Shown here: positions 22,548 to 30,447 of the stretch, in pieces | Layout of the letters: each line of letters opens with the position of its first letter | Numbering within the stretch: the stretch's first letter is position 1 | Source: a virus | Strand: one strand, 5' to 3' | Virus record (IMG/VR): IMGVR_UViG_3300046373_000172 | Coordinates: 1 to 64,000 of that record | Length of the DNA: 64,000 nucleotides | Made by a program: the position numbers and the translations under genes | The notes under the pieces: generated by a model | What the model was told of the DNA's origin: nothing | Databases searched by the model: none | What the model saw: only the letters and a program-made list of their open reading frames with translations

Positions 22548-22574
22548 AAAGGCGCCATCGGCGCCTTTTCTTTT
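22548..22574 (+). terminator. Rho-independent terminator
   Basis: AAAGGCGCC-ATC-GGCGCCTTT followed by TCTTTT, directly after the stop at 22544. It separates the small 22.0-22.5 kb unit from the replication operon. Confidence 0.85.
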
Positions 22575-22594
22575 GACCGGAGGCAATAATTTCT

Positions 22595-22624
22595 TTGACA
22601 CAAATGCAGAGTTTGATCTACCCT
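22595..22624 (+). promoter_or_regulatory. Candidate promoter of the replication/recombination operon
   Basis: A perfect TTGACA at 22595-22600; the shared AGTTTGAT element at 22610-22617; -10 candidate TACCCT at 22619-22624 (18-nt spacing). It lies between the terminator and the RdgC gene. A preceding CGGAGGCAA at 22578 has no start codon after it and may be a duplicated remnant of the leader seen at 13412 and 22011. Confidence 0.6.
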
Positions 22625-22652
22625 AACGTACCTCTTTCCTACAGGAATTTAC

Positions 22653-23528
22653 ATGTTTCCCAAATCCGTAACTGTGCTGGCGATCACGCCGGAAACCGAC
22701 CTCACCAAGCTGAACGAGCAGGCCCTGGAAGCGGCGCCGTATAAGCCGATCGGCGCCACCGAGGAAGAGTCCTCCGGCTGGGTGCCGGCGTTCGAAGACC
22801 AGTTCCTGTTCCAGTACCACGGCTTCTCACTGCTGAAGTTCGCCATCGAGAAGAAGTCGGTGCCGGCGTCGGCCGTCAAGAAGTTGCTGAACGCCAAGAT
22901 CGTGGCGGACGAAGAACAGCGCGGCAGCAAGCCGGGGCGCCTGCGCCGTAAGGAGTTGAAGCAGGAGGCCAAGGAAGAGTTGCTGGCCCGCGCCATTCCG
23001 AGTTATAGCGAGGTGCCGGTCTTCCTGGACCAGGCGCGGCGCCGGCTGCTGATCGGCACGGCCACGGCGTCGGCGGCGTCGTCGATCATGGGCGCCCTGT
23101 ACGGCGCGTCAGAGGTGCAGCTGCAGTCGCTGCCCAAGTGGCCCGGCCGCGAGGCGGTGACGACCTGGCTGTGCTTGGACAGCGACGACGAAGATCACCC
23201 TATGCCGGACCTGTTGACGGCCGACGATTACGCCCTGTTCGACTGCCCCGGCGAGACCGGCAAGACGATCCGCTTCGACAAGGCCAACCTGGATGACGCC
23301 GACGTGCAGCTGGCGATTGCGGCCGGCGCCGTGCTGGCCGAACTGGCGATGACGTGGGACGCCAAGGTGTCCTTCATCTGGAAGGATTCGGAAGTCACGC
23401 TGACAGGCGTGAAGCACCTTGGGGTGCTGGAGGCTGCCGGCCCGGACGTGGACGCCTTCCAGAACGACTTCTACCTGACCAGCCAGACGCTGCAGGCGCT
23501 GGTCGACTACCTGGAGGCTTGTGCATGA
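22653..23528 (+). CDS. rdgC: RdgC-like recombination-associated protein
   Basis: 291 residues, close to the ~300 of bacterial RdgC. Key family features: N-terminal 'ALEAAPYKPIG…SSGWVPAF', 'LLKFAIEKKSVPASAVKKLL' (RdgC has L…EKK.LPASVV), 'GRLRRKELKQEAKEELLARA' and 'SYSEVPVFLDQARRRLLIGTAT'. RdgC is a ring-shaped DNA-binding protein that restrains RecA-mediated exchange. As the first gene of the operon it may protect phage DNA or steer recombination. Start ATG 22653 follows ACAGGAATTTAC. Confidence 0.85.
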   Translation: MFPKSVTVLAITPETDLTKLNEQALEAAPYKPIGATEEESSGWVPAFEDQFLFQYHGFSLLKFAIEKKSVPASAVKKLLNAKIVADEEQRGSKPGRLRRKELKQEAKEELLARAIPSYSEVPVFLDQARRRLLIGTATASAASSIMGALYGASEVQLQSLPKWPGREAVTTWLCLDSDDEDHPMPDLLTADDYALFDCPGETGKTIRFDKANLDDADVQLAIAAGAVLAELAMTWDAKVSFIWKDSEVTLTGVKHLGVLEAAGPDVDAFQNDFYLTSQTLQALVDYLEACA

Positions 23529-23737
23529 AGCATTTCTCAGAACACAACCCCCGCTGGCGTTACCTGGAGACCGAGCAGCCGCCGCTCAACACCAAGATTA
23601 TGCTGTTGACCGTCGGCAATCAGCAGCTAGAGGGCGTGTGGAAGGGCAAGCCACTTGGCCAGAACAAGCACTACAAGGCCTGGTCCGGGCTGCTGTCCCG
23701 CGACAAGCTGGTCGAAGCGACGTTGGGGTACCTCTGA
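23525..23737 (+). CDS. Hypothetical protein
   Basis: 70 residues from the ATG overlapping the rdgC stop. Basic, with 'PPLNTKIMLLTVGNQQLEGVWKGKPLGQNKHYKAWSGL': a small beta fold resembling phage proteins annotated with uncharacterised domains. Between rdgC and the helicase; role unknown. Confidence 0.6.
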   Translation: MKHFSEHNPRWRYLETEQPPLNTKIMLLTVGNQQLEGVWKGKPLGQNKHYKAWSGLLSRDKLVEATLGYL

Positions 23738-24132
23738 TGGATCCGGCGGTCGCTCGCGTCATCCACCCGAACTGGTTCCCGTCGCCCGACGCCTGGGTCT
23801 GGACTCGGCCGGCCGGCGGGCGGCAGGGCTTCGGCACCAACTGGCGCCAAGAAGGGCAGGTCGGCTTGTCCAACCTGCTATGGCTGGTGCTCGATCGCCA
23901 GACGCCGCCGGCGCTGTTCGAGGCGGCGTCGCATCCGGTCTACCCGCTGGTGCTGGCCCACTGTCGCGGCGCACTGGAGGTGGTCACCAACCTGGCCGAG
24001 ATCGGCACCCTGGAAGAGTTCCACAGGCTCCTGTCAGGCCTGATGCGCAACCATGCCAAGGTACCGGGCGTCGACCTTGGCCCCCTGCTGCGGAAACTGG
24101 CAGAGAAGAGGATCCGACATGCGAACGCTTGA
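23737..24132 (+). CDS. Hypothetical protein in the helicase operon
   Basis: 131 residues, TGATG overlap upstream and 14-nt overlap with the helicase. Trp/Pro-rich N-terminus (HPNWFPSPDAWVWTRPAGG) and helical C-terminus (EEFHRLLSGLMRNHAKV). Unrecognised; tight coupling suggests a partner of the SNF2-like helicase. Confidence 0.6.
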   Translation: MDPAVARVIHPNWFPSPDAWVWTRPAGGRQGFGTNWRQEGQVGLSNLLWLVLDRQTPPALFEAASHPVYPLVLAHCRGALEVVTNLAEIGTLEEFHRLLSGLMRNHAKVPGVDLGPLLRKLAEKRIRHANA

Positions 24133-25549
24133 AGCGGTCCTTCGGGATCATGGATTACCCTTCCCGGACGTCGGCGGCGTGCCGGCTAAGTTAGAAGACC
24201 TGCAGATCGAGGACATCAACCGCCTTGCCACGATGGGCCGCGCGCTGGCCGATCTCCCGATTGGCTATGGCAAAACGGTTATTTCGACTTATTCCGCCCT
24301 GATGCTGGAGCCGGACGTCACGCTGATTTTGATGCCACCGATCTTGAAAGCGCAGTGGCAAAAGTGGATCAATTCCATCCCCGGCGCCGGCCAGGTTGTC
24401 GTCTACGACGGCACGCCTAGTGAGCGCCGAAAGCTTAACCTGCGCGGCGCCAAGTGGATCATCACCAGCTACGGTCTGATGCGCAACGATTTCGACTATC
24501 TGCTCGCCCAACTTGGGCCGCGCAACTTGCTGACAATAGTTGATGAGGCGCAATGTTGCAAAAATTACAAGAGTTCGCTGTTCGATTGCGTCAAGCAGAT
24601 CTCGGAGGGCAAGCCGCTGTTCCTCTTGTCGGGCACCCCGGTGTCCTGGCCGGGCGACACGTACGCCTACATCAAGCTGAACAACCCGGGCGCCTATGCG
24701 AGGTACCGGCAGTTCGAGAACATTCACGTCGCCGAGCGAGACTTCTTCGAGAAGCCGACCGCCTGGCGCGAGTGGGAATTGATGCAAAGCAATTTCAATG
24801 CCAACCGGATCTATCGGTCTAAGGAAGAAGTGCACGCGGCTCTGCCCAAGGCGAACTTCATCCCGGTCTACTATGAGCTCGACAAGGAGCACATGGCGCT
24901 TTATACCAAGCTGATGCAGGAGCAGCTGCTGGAGCTCGATGACGGCACCAAGATCGACGCCACCACCGCGCAGACGCTGTACCACCAGAGCCAGCAGATC
25001 ATCAGCAACTGGGGCTATTTTTCTGGTAATCCGAAGAACGTCGGCAAGGTGTACGAGCTGATCGATGAGATCTGCGACCAGATCAACCTTGGGCAGCCGG
25101 ACGCCTCGAAAGTCATTGCCTGGAGTCAGTACAAGCGCACTTCGGCCGCGTTGCAGGATCACATGGACGCCCGACTGAAGAAGATCGGCTGTCGCTCGAT
25201 GGCGGCCTACTCTGGCGCCGACTCGGTCAAGTCGGTGGCGGCGTTCATGGACGACCCCAGGACGGTCAGTCTGGTGGCCCAACCCGGTTCGGCTGGCGCC
25301 GGCCTGAATCCTCAAGCGCTGTGCTGGAACACAATCTTTGTGGAGCTTCCTACAAGGACGATCGCGTTCCTTCAAGCGGCCGGCCGTATCGACCGTAAAG
25401 GCCAGCGCTTCAACCCGAACATCTACCTCTTTATCGCTCGCGGCACCATCCAGGAGGCGCTGCTGGCCAACCTGATGTCGAACGATGACGAGGTGATCCG
25501 CGCCACCGGTACAAAAAATTCCATCAGGAATCTAATTTTTCCGAAGTAA
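24119..25549 (+). CDS. SNF2-like superfamily 2 helicase/translocase
   Basis: 476 residues. Motif I LPIGYGKT (residues 48-55), Ia 'LILMPPILKAQW', II VDEAQ, III 'LFLLSGTPV', V 'QPGSAGAGLNPQ', VI 'QAAGRIDRKGQ'. The QxxGRxxRxGQ signature and GTPV place it in the SNF2/RapA-like group of ATP-driven dsDNA translocases. It probably remodels replication or recombination intermediates. Start ATG 24119 follows AGAGGATCCGAC. Confidence 0.85.
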   Translation: MRTLEAVLRDHGLPFPDVGGVPAKLEDLQIEDINRLATMGRALADLPIGYGKTVISTYSALMLEPDVTLILMPPILKAQWQKWINSIPGAGQVVVYDGTPSERRKLNLRGAKWIITSYGLMRNDFDYLLAQLGPRNLLTIVDEAQCCKNYKSSLFDCVKQISEGKPLFLLSGTPVSWPGDTYAYIKLNNPGAYARYRQFENIHVAERDFFEKPTAWREWELMQSNFNANRIYRSKEEVHAALPKANFIPVYYELDKEHMALYTKLMQEQLLELDDGTKIDATTAQTLYHQSQQIISNWGYFSGNPKNVGKVYELIDEICDQINLGQPDASKVIAWSQYKRTSAALQDHMDARLKKIGCRSMAAYSGADSVKSVAAFMDDPRTVSLVAQPGSAGAGLNPQALCWNTIFVELPTRTIAFLQAAGRIDRKGQRFNPNIYLFIARGTIQEALLANLMSNDDEVIRATGTKNSIRNLIFPK

Positions 25550-25589
25550 AATAGTTGCCCGACCACCGATCCTTGAAAGACCTAGTGTT

Positions 25590-26096
25590 ATGAAAATAGA
25601 ATCAACGGAGTTGACATCCGAGGAGCGCAATGAGTTTGACCGCCAGTGGTCTGCTCTGTATGGGAAGAAAATCGCAGCGTGGGACATCCTGGCCCGGCCG
25701 CTCACACACACCGTGCACCGGGCCAAGCGCATGCTGGTCTGGAGCCTTGGGCCTGACGGCACGCCAAGGGTGCTGCGCACCTACACCATGACCGACCTGC
25801 TGATCACGTTCGCCGGCGTGTCGATCACGCTGACCGACGCCGCCGGGGAGGTGGTGACCATTACTCACCGCCCGACACAGATCCCCGGCCACCTGATCTA
25901 CGCCTGGCTGCCGGCCTTCCTGGACGTGCGCTACGCCCCACGCAGCTATTCCGATTCTGACCCCAGCTTCCGACGCACCACCTGCCGGCTGCGCTCCCGC
26001 GCCGCCGGTGACGTCCGCATCAAGCCGGTGCCGGGCGTCTCCTACTTCTCGGATGTCCGCGAGTTCCAGAAAATCTGCCCAGACTACCAGGGGTAA
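25590..26096 (+). CDS. Hypothetical protein upstream of the primase-helicase
   Basis: 168 residues. The 40-nt gap upstream contains TAAAAT (25547-25552), a possible -10 without a good -35. Residues 60-110 are strongly beta ('TDLLITFAGVSITLTDAAGEVVTI'), C-terminal part basic. Five nt separate it from the primase-helicase. Not recognised. Confidence 0.6.
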   Translation: MKIESTELTSEERNEFDRQWSALYGKKIAAWDILARPLTHTVHRAKRMLVWSLGPDGTPRVLRTYTMTDLLITFAGVSITLTDAAGEVVTITHRPTQIPGHLIYAWLPAFLDVRYAPRSYSDSDPSFRRTTCRLRSRAAGDVRIKPVPGVSYFSDVREFQKICPDYQG

Positions 26097-26101
26097 GCGC
26101 C

Positions 26102-29100
26102 ATGCCTAATTTCTACTACTACCAGAAGCAGGGTGGCGAGAACGTCTGGCTGCCGTCGCCGGTGGCGGATCGTGTGCGGCTCGAAGACGAGGATCGGCCG
26201 GAGTTCATCTCCGTGCTGGCCGTGTCGCGCATCATCGACGACGAGATCACCTACGAAGACAAGCTCAAGCTGACCTATGCCGGCCCGCTGTACTTCGACT
26301 GGGACTCGTCCGACGAGCAGCTGGTGATCGAGAAGGTGAACCAGTTCCTGGACCACCTGGTCACGCTGCGGGTCAACCTGGAGATGTGCAAGCTGTTCGC
26401 CACGGGCGGGCGGGGTTACCACTTGGAGATCCCGCAGTCGATGCTGATGGACAAGATCCCGCCCAAGGGTGTGCTGGGCCTGCCTTACATCTACCGTGAG
26501 ATGGCCTACGAGATGGCGGTCGACACCTTGGACTTGCGTATCTACTCGGGGCTGAAGGGCCGCATGTGGCGCGTGGCGAATGTGCGCCGGGACAACGGCC
26601 GCTACAAGGTGCCTATCCGTGTTTCGGAGATGCGCGCCATGACGCCGGAGATGTGCCGCGAACTGACCTCTTCGCCACGCCGGGTGGTCGAAGTGGTCAA
26701 CGCCGCCTACTCGCCCGAGCTGGCCATGATCTACGAGACGGGCAAGCAGAAGGTCGAAGACATCACGCTCAAGCGCAAGCGCTTCAAGCCTGACCCGGAA
26801 GCGGCCAAGCGGGCGCACTCCGAGTCGATCCAGGCGGCGATGGCCGGCTTTGGCCTGAAGGATGGCGCCGGCTTCCACCCGATCGGCATGCAACTTGCCC
26901 AAGCCGCCTGCACGGCGGGCCTGTCGATGGAGCAGTTCATCACCGAGTGCGCCGGCTTGATCGCCAACCACCGCGGCGACGGCGAGCGTTACAGCACACC
27001 GAAGAAGCGCGAGGACGAACTGCGCCGGATGCACCGCTACATGGACGGCAACGCCTGCTACGAGTTCTCGATCGGCGCCATCAAGTCGCTGCTGGCCCAC
27101 CCGGCGCCCGACCTGGACGGCGTGCCGATCTCGGCGGAGGAGCTGAAAGAGGTGATCGCTGCGGCGGACACCTCGGCCGGAGAGGAAGACGAGTATGGCG
27201 ACGTGGCGCGCGGCATCACGCTGTCCAAGTACGGCGTGTACAAGTGGGTCGAGGGGATCAGCAAGCGGGTCTGCGCGGTGTCGTTCGACACCTCGGACCT
27301 GCTGCTGTCGTCGGAGAGTTCGACCATCATCGGCTACTCGTCGACCGTGCTGGTCAACGGGCGTTCGGTCGGGCGCCAGGTGTTGGAGACCGAGATCTTC
27401 AGCGCGCTCAATCCGTTCAACCGGTTCGCACAAAAATATGGCCACACCTTCGTGGGCAATGACCAAGACGTGCGCGTGGCGATGATGCGCTTCGTCGAGG
27501 CGGCAAAGAAAAGAGGCAGTCAAATGTACGTGGTAAAACGAGAAGGCCTGGACGTGCTCAGCGTGCCGGATCACCCGGACGAATTCTTCCGCTCCCCCTT
27601 CGTGGTGTGGGCCGAGGCGTCCGAAGTGTGGACGTCGGAAGAACTGGCCGAGCGCGGTATGAAGATGAAGTTCCTGGGGCACCCCGACCAGCGCGGCGTG
27701 ATGCGCACCGACCTGTCCCTGGCGCCGTCGCTGCCGTCCTGGCTCAAGGAACCTGGCAACAAGGAGCTGATGCGCCTGACGCTCGAGAACCTGATGTCGT
27801 GCCAGAAGGCGGACTTGATGGGCAAGCTGATCGGCTGGTACGTGTCCTGCTTCTGGAAGCAGATCTTCAACCACACCTATTCCAAGTTCCCGCTGCTGCA
27901 CGTGAACGGCGCAGCGGGGGTGGGGAAATGCTTGGGCAGGGGCACCCCGGTGTTGCTGGCCTGCGGCCAAACCTGCAACGTCGAAGACATTCGGACTGGG
28001 GACCTGCTTATGGCGCCCGACGGAGGTGTGCGCACGGTACTGTCTACGACCCAGGGCTTTGACCGCATGTTCCGCGTCTCCCAGTGGTTTGAAGGCAAGC
28101 CGCTGGAAACCTACACCGTGAATGCTGCGCACATCTTGAGCCTGCGGCATTACCGCACTGGTGAGGTGTTGAACACCAACGTCGAAGATTTCCTCGACAT
28201 TGACGGGCCAGAGGACAATATCTACCTGGGGTGGCAGGTCCCTGGGATTTTGGAGAAGGACTTGACCCCTCGGCTGGTCGAGATCGAGATTGAAGAGATG
28301 CCGGCAGACGATTACTACGGCTTCACGATCGACGGCGATCACCTGTTCCTGTTGGGCGACTTCACGGTCACCCACAACACGGAGACGAACGAACTACTTG
28401 GCTCCTTCTTCTTCTACAAGCAGGAGGTGCACACGATGTCGCCGTCGTCGACCATCTTCGCCTTAAACCAGCACTTGGCTGCGTCGGCGTCGATTCCCCT
28501 GATCGTCGACGAATACAAGCCGGCGGAGATGAAGGCCGAGCTGCACAACCGGATGAAGCAGATGTTCCGGGACGCCTACAACCAGCGCCAGATTTCACGC
28601 GGCGGCGGTACCCGGGAGTCGGACGACTTCCGCACGCTGCAGCAAGTCGAGATGGCCGCGCCGCTGGTGTTTATCGCGGAAGCGGCCGAGGACGAGGCGG
28701 CGGTGATGGAGCGCGTCGTCTTGGCCACCTTCACCCGTCCGCCGGCGATCATCGGGCTGAAGAACCTGGCCAAGTTCCAGCAGGTGCGCCAGCACCGCCA
28801 CTTGCTTGGCATCCTTGGGCAGCACATGGCCGCCAAGATCGTGCGCACCTTGACCTTCGACGGTTTCCGCGCAGAGTTCGACGCCCTGTATGAGGTGGCG
28901 CAGAATACCTACATGCTGACCGAGAAGGACTTGACCAACACCACGCTGACGGACACGGAGCGCATGAACAAGCAGAACGCCAAGGAGCGCTCGGTGTTCA
29001 ACCACACGGTGGCCAAGTACGGCTTCCAGCAGTTCCGCGCGCTGGTCAATGAGATCGTCGACGACGAAAGCCTGGACCCGTTGATGGCGACGCTGGAAGA

Positions 29101-29491
29101 CGGCATCTACTCCCGCCTGTCGGACCTGAACGCAGCCACCACGCCGGAGCACATCAAGGTGCTGGCCGAACTGGCGCAGATGAGCCACCACGTGCACAAC
29201 GACCACGCCGACGCGATCAACTTAGGTACCGAATACGCCTTCGTGCAGCACGGTGTCCAGGAGTGCATCGAGATCGCTGTGCGCCCGGCATATGCCAAGT
29301 ACCGCTCGTACTGCCGCAGCATCGGCAGCCCGGCGCTGTTCACGTCGCCGCAGGCCTTCATGCTGTCGCTGAAGGACTCGCCGGCCTTCGTCAAAGAGGG
29401 TACCGGCCAGACCCTGCTGGTGCCCAAGGTGTTCACGCTGAACAACGAGGAACTGGCGAAATACGGCGTGGATCCGTTCAAGAATCGCTAG
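26102..29491 (+). CDS. Primase-helicase (AEP-like primase plus P-loop helicase) with an intein
   Basis: 1129 residues, 979 after intein removal. The N-terminal domain has the archaeo-eukaryotic primase pattern: metal-binding YFDWDS (64-69) and GGRGYHLEIP (102-111). Residues ~230-330 are a linker/PriCT-like helical part. The C-terminal helicase has Walker A GAAGVGK (603-609) interrupted before Thr760 by a 150-residue intein, Walker B 'IPLIVDEY' and a sensor 'APLVFIAEA'. It should prime and unwind at the fork, supplying the phage DNA polymerase I. The active helicase depends on intein splicing. Confidence 0.85.
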   Translation: MPNFYYYQKQGGENVWLPSPVADRVRLEDEDRPEFISVLAVSRIIDDEITYEDKLKLTYAGPLYFDWDSSDEQLVIEKVNQFLDHLVTLRVNLEMCKLFATGGRGYHLEIPQSMLMDKIPPKGVLGLPYIYREMAYEMAVDTLDLRIYSGLKGRMWRVANVRRDNGRYKVPIRVSEMRAMTPEMCRELTSSPRRVVEVVNAAYSPELAMIYETGKQKVEDITLKRKRFKPDPEAAKRAHSESIQAAMAGFGLKDGAGFHPIGMQLAQAACTAGLSMEQFITECAGLIANHRGDGERYSTPKKREDELRRMHRYMDGNACYEFSIGAIKSLLAHPAPDLDGVPISAEELKEVIAAADTSAGEEDEYGDVARGITLSKYGVYKWVEGISKRVCAVSFDTSDLLLSSESSTIIGYSSTVLVNGRSVGRQVLETEIFSALNPFNRFAQKYGHTFVGNDQDVRVAMMRFVEAAKKRGSQMYVVKREGLDVLSVPDHPDEFFRSPFVVWAEASEVWTSEELAERGMKMKFLGHPDQRGVMRTDLSLAPSLPSWLKEPGNKELMRLTLENLMSCQKADLMGKLIGWYVSCFWKQIFNHTYSKFPLLHVNGAAGVGKCLGRGTPVLLACGQTCNVEDIRTGDLLMAPDGGVRTVLSTTQGFDRMFRVSQWFEGKPLETYTVNAAHILSLRHYRTGEVLNTNVEDFLDIDGPEDNIYLGWQVPGILEKDLTPRLVEIEIEEMPADDYYGFTIDGDHLFLLGDFTVTHNTETNELLGSFFFYKQEVHTMSPSSTIFALNQHLAASASIPLIVDEYKPAEMKAELHNRMKQMFRDAYNQRQISRGGGTRESDDFRTLQQVEMAAPLVFIAEAAEDEAAVMERVVLATFTRPPAIIGLKNLAKFQQVRQHRHLLGILGQHMAAKIVRTLTFDGFRAEFDALYEVAQNTYMLTEKDLTNTTLTDTERMNKQNAKERSVFNHTVAKYGFQQFRALVNEIVDDESLDPLMATLEDGIYSRLSDLNAATTPEHIKVLAELAQMSHHVHNDHADAINLGTEYAFVQHGVQECIEIAVRPAYAKYRSYCRSIGSPALFTSPQAFMLSLKDSPAFVKEGTGQTLLVPKVFTLNNEELAKYGVDPFKNR
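27929..28378 (+). other. Mini-intein (150 aa) in the helicase P-loop
   Basis: Starts at Cys610 (CLGRGTPVLLACG; splicing block A), has a block-B-like 'YTVNAAHILSLR', block F 'DDYYGFTIDGDHLFLLGDF', and ends HN at residues 758-759 followed by Thr760, the +1 nucleophile. The insertion lies between Lys609 and Thr760 of Walker A, a classic intein site. It has no homing-endonuclease domain. Confidence 0.9.
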
Positions 29492-29517
29492 ACAGCCGTG
29501 CAGAAGTTTGATATCGT
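29489..29517 (+). promoter_or_regulatory. Candidate promoter, shared GACA-N10-AGTTTGAT element
   Basis: TAGACA (29489-29494), 17 nt ending AGAAGTTTGA, then TATCGT (29512-29517). The best match to the element at 13382. It overlaps the end of the primase-helicase gene and drives the isolated gene at 29586. Confidence 0.55.
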
Positions 29518-29524
29518 AGAATTT

Positions 29525-29574
29525 CCTCTGGTAAAGAGGTGCTACCCGGAAAGACCGGTCAACATTAACGTTAA
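29525..29574 (+). promoter_or_regulatory. Leader hairpin and palindrome before the 267-aa gene
   Basis: CCTCT-GGTAA-AGAGG (29525-29539) can form a 5' hairpin, and TTAACGTTAA (29565-29574) is a perfect palindrome just upstream of the ribosome site AAAGGAAAC. Both fit RNA stability or operator roles for a highly expressed gene. Confidence 0.4.
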
Positions 29575-29585
29575 AGGAAACACAA

Positions 29586-30389
29586 ATGGCACTCGTAAAC
29601 AAAGCACCTGAATTCGACGCTGGCGACGACATGGAAGAAGCAGTCGGTACCGACACAGCTACCCAGACTGTTTCTGCGGCAGATCGCGTTGCCGCAGCCG
29701 CTGCAAAACAGGCAGCTGCTGTTGCAGCTGCGGCCACCACGGCCCCTGCTGTGGTCAAGCCTTCGGCGCTGGCGGTGGCCAAGCCGGTCATGACGAATCC
29801 TCTGGAAGGCCTGAAAGATCTGATCCCGGTCACTTACGGCTCGCTCAAGTCGATCATGGTCACCAGTGGCAACGTGGTGCTGAAGGACGGCATGGAGACG
29901 CTGGGCACCCACGTCGGCCTGGAAATCCTGTCCTACCAAGACCAGTGGGTCTGCTCGCCAGGCGGCGACAGCAACGATGAAAAGTCGCTGCCGTACCTGA
30001 AATTCTCGGACGATGGCAAAACCGAACGCGAGTCCGGCGAGCCTCTGGCCGACTTTGTGCAGCTGGCCAAAAGCAACGGCTACGAAAACGCCAAGATCGT
30101 GAAACGTCTGATCGTGGTCGGCGCGCTGGTCTACCCAGGCAAGGACAAGAAGGGCAACCTGATGTCCGAACTGGAAAACGAAGTCGTGATGATCGATCTG
30201 GCGCCCGGCTCGGTCGGCAACTTCATGGCCTACCAGGCCACGTCGATGTTCAAAACTTCGCGGGGTTTGATCACCCCGGAGCAGGCCCGTATCGTTCGCC
30301 TCGAAGCTGTGCCGAAGTCCAAGAAGTCGAAGAACTGGACCGACGCCGAGTTCAAGACGTACAACCCTGAGACGGACTACGTCAAGTAA
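29586..30389 (+). CDS. Abundant-type unknown replication protein (possible ssDNA-binding protein)
   Basis: 267 residues with its own promoter, 5' hairpin and terminator, and codons closer to the preferred set than neighbours. Residues 25-65 are an Ala-rich linker; residues 70-267 form one alpha/beta domain ('DQWVCSPGGDSNDEKSLPYLKF…', 'AKIVKRLIVVGALVYPGKDKKGN'). The tail ends 'TYNPETDYVK'. Position between primase-helicase and exonuclease plus apparent high expression would suit a single-strand-binding protein, but I see no OB-fold signature. Function inferred only. Confidence 0.6.
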   Translation: MALVNKAPEFDAGDDMEEAVGTDTATQTVSAADRVAAAAAKQAAAVAAAATTAPAVVKPSALAVAKPVMTNPLEGLKDLIPVTYGSLKSIMVTSGNVVLKDGMETLGTHVGLEILSYQDQWVCSPGGDSNDEKSLPYLKFSDDGKTERESGEPLADFVQLAKSNGYENAKIVKRLIVVGALVYPGKDKKGNLMSELENEVVMIDLAPGSVGNFMAYQATSMFKTSRGLITPEQARIVRLEAVPKSKKSKNWTDAEFKTYNPETDYVK

Positions 30390-30410
30390 GCCTCCAACGC
30401 TTCACCACCA

Positions 30411-30435
30411 AAGCGACCTTCGGGTCGCTTTTTTA
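30411..30435 (+). terminator. Rho-independent terminator
   Basis: AAGCGACC-TTCG-GGTCGCTT followed by TTTT; a stable UUCG tetraloop. It isolates the strongly expressed 267-aa gene from the exonuclease gene. Confidence 0.9.
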
Positions 30436-30447
30436 TAGCGAGAACGT

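Noticed and set aside
26084-28375. 763-codon open frame on the minus strand opposite the primase-helicase
   Set aside because: It is an antisense shadow caused by high GC at third codon positions; the sequence is His/Arg/Gln/Val-rich with no domain, and the plus strand encodes a clear primase-helicase.
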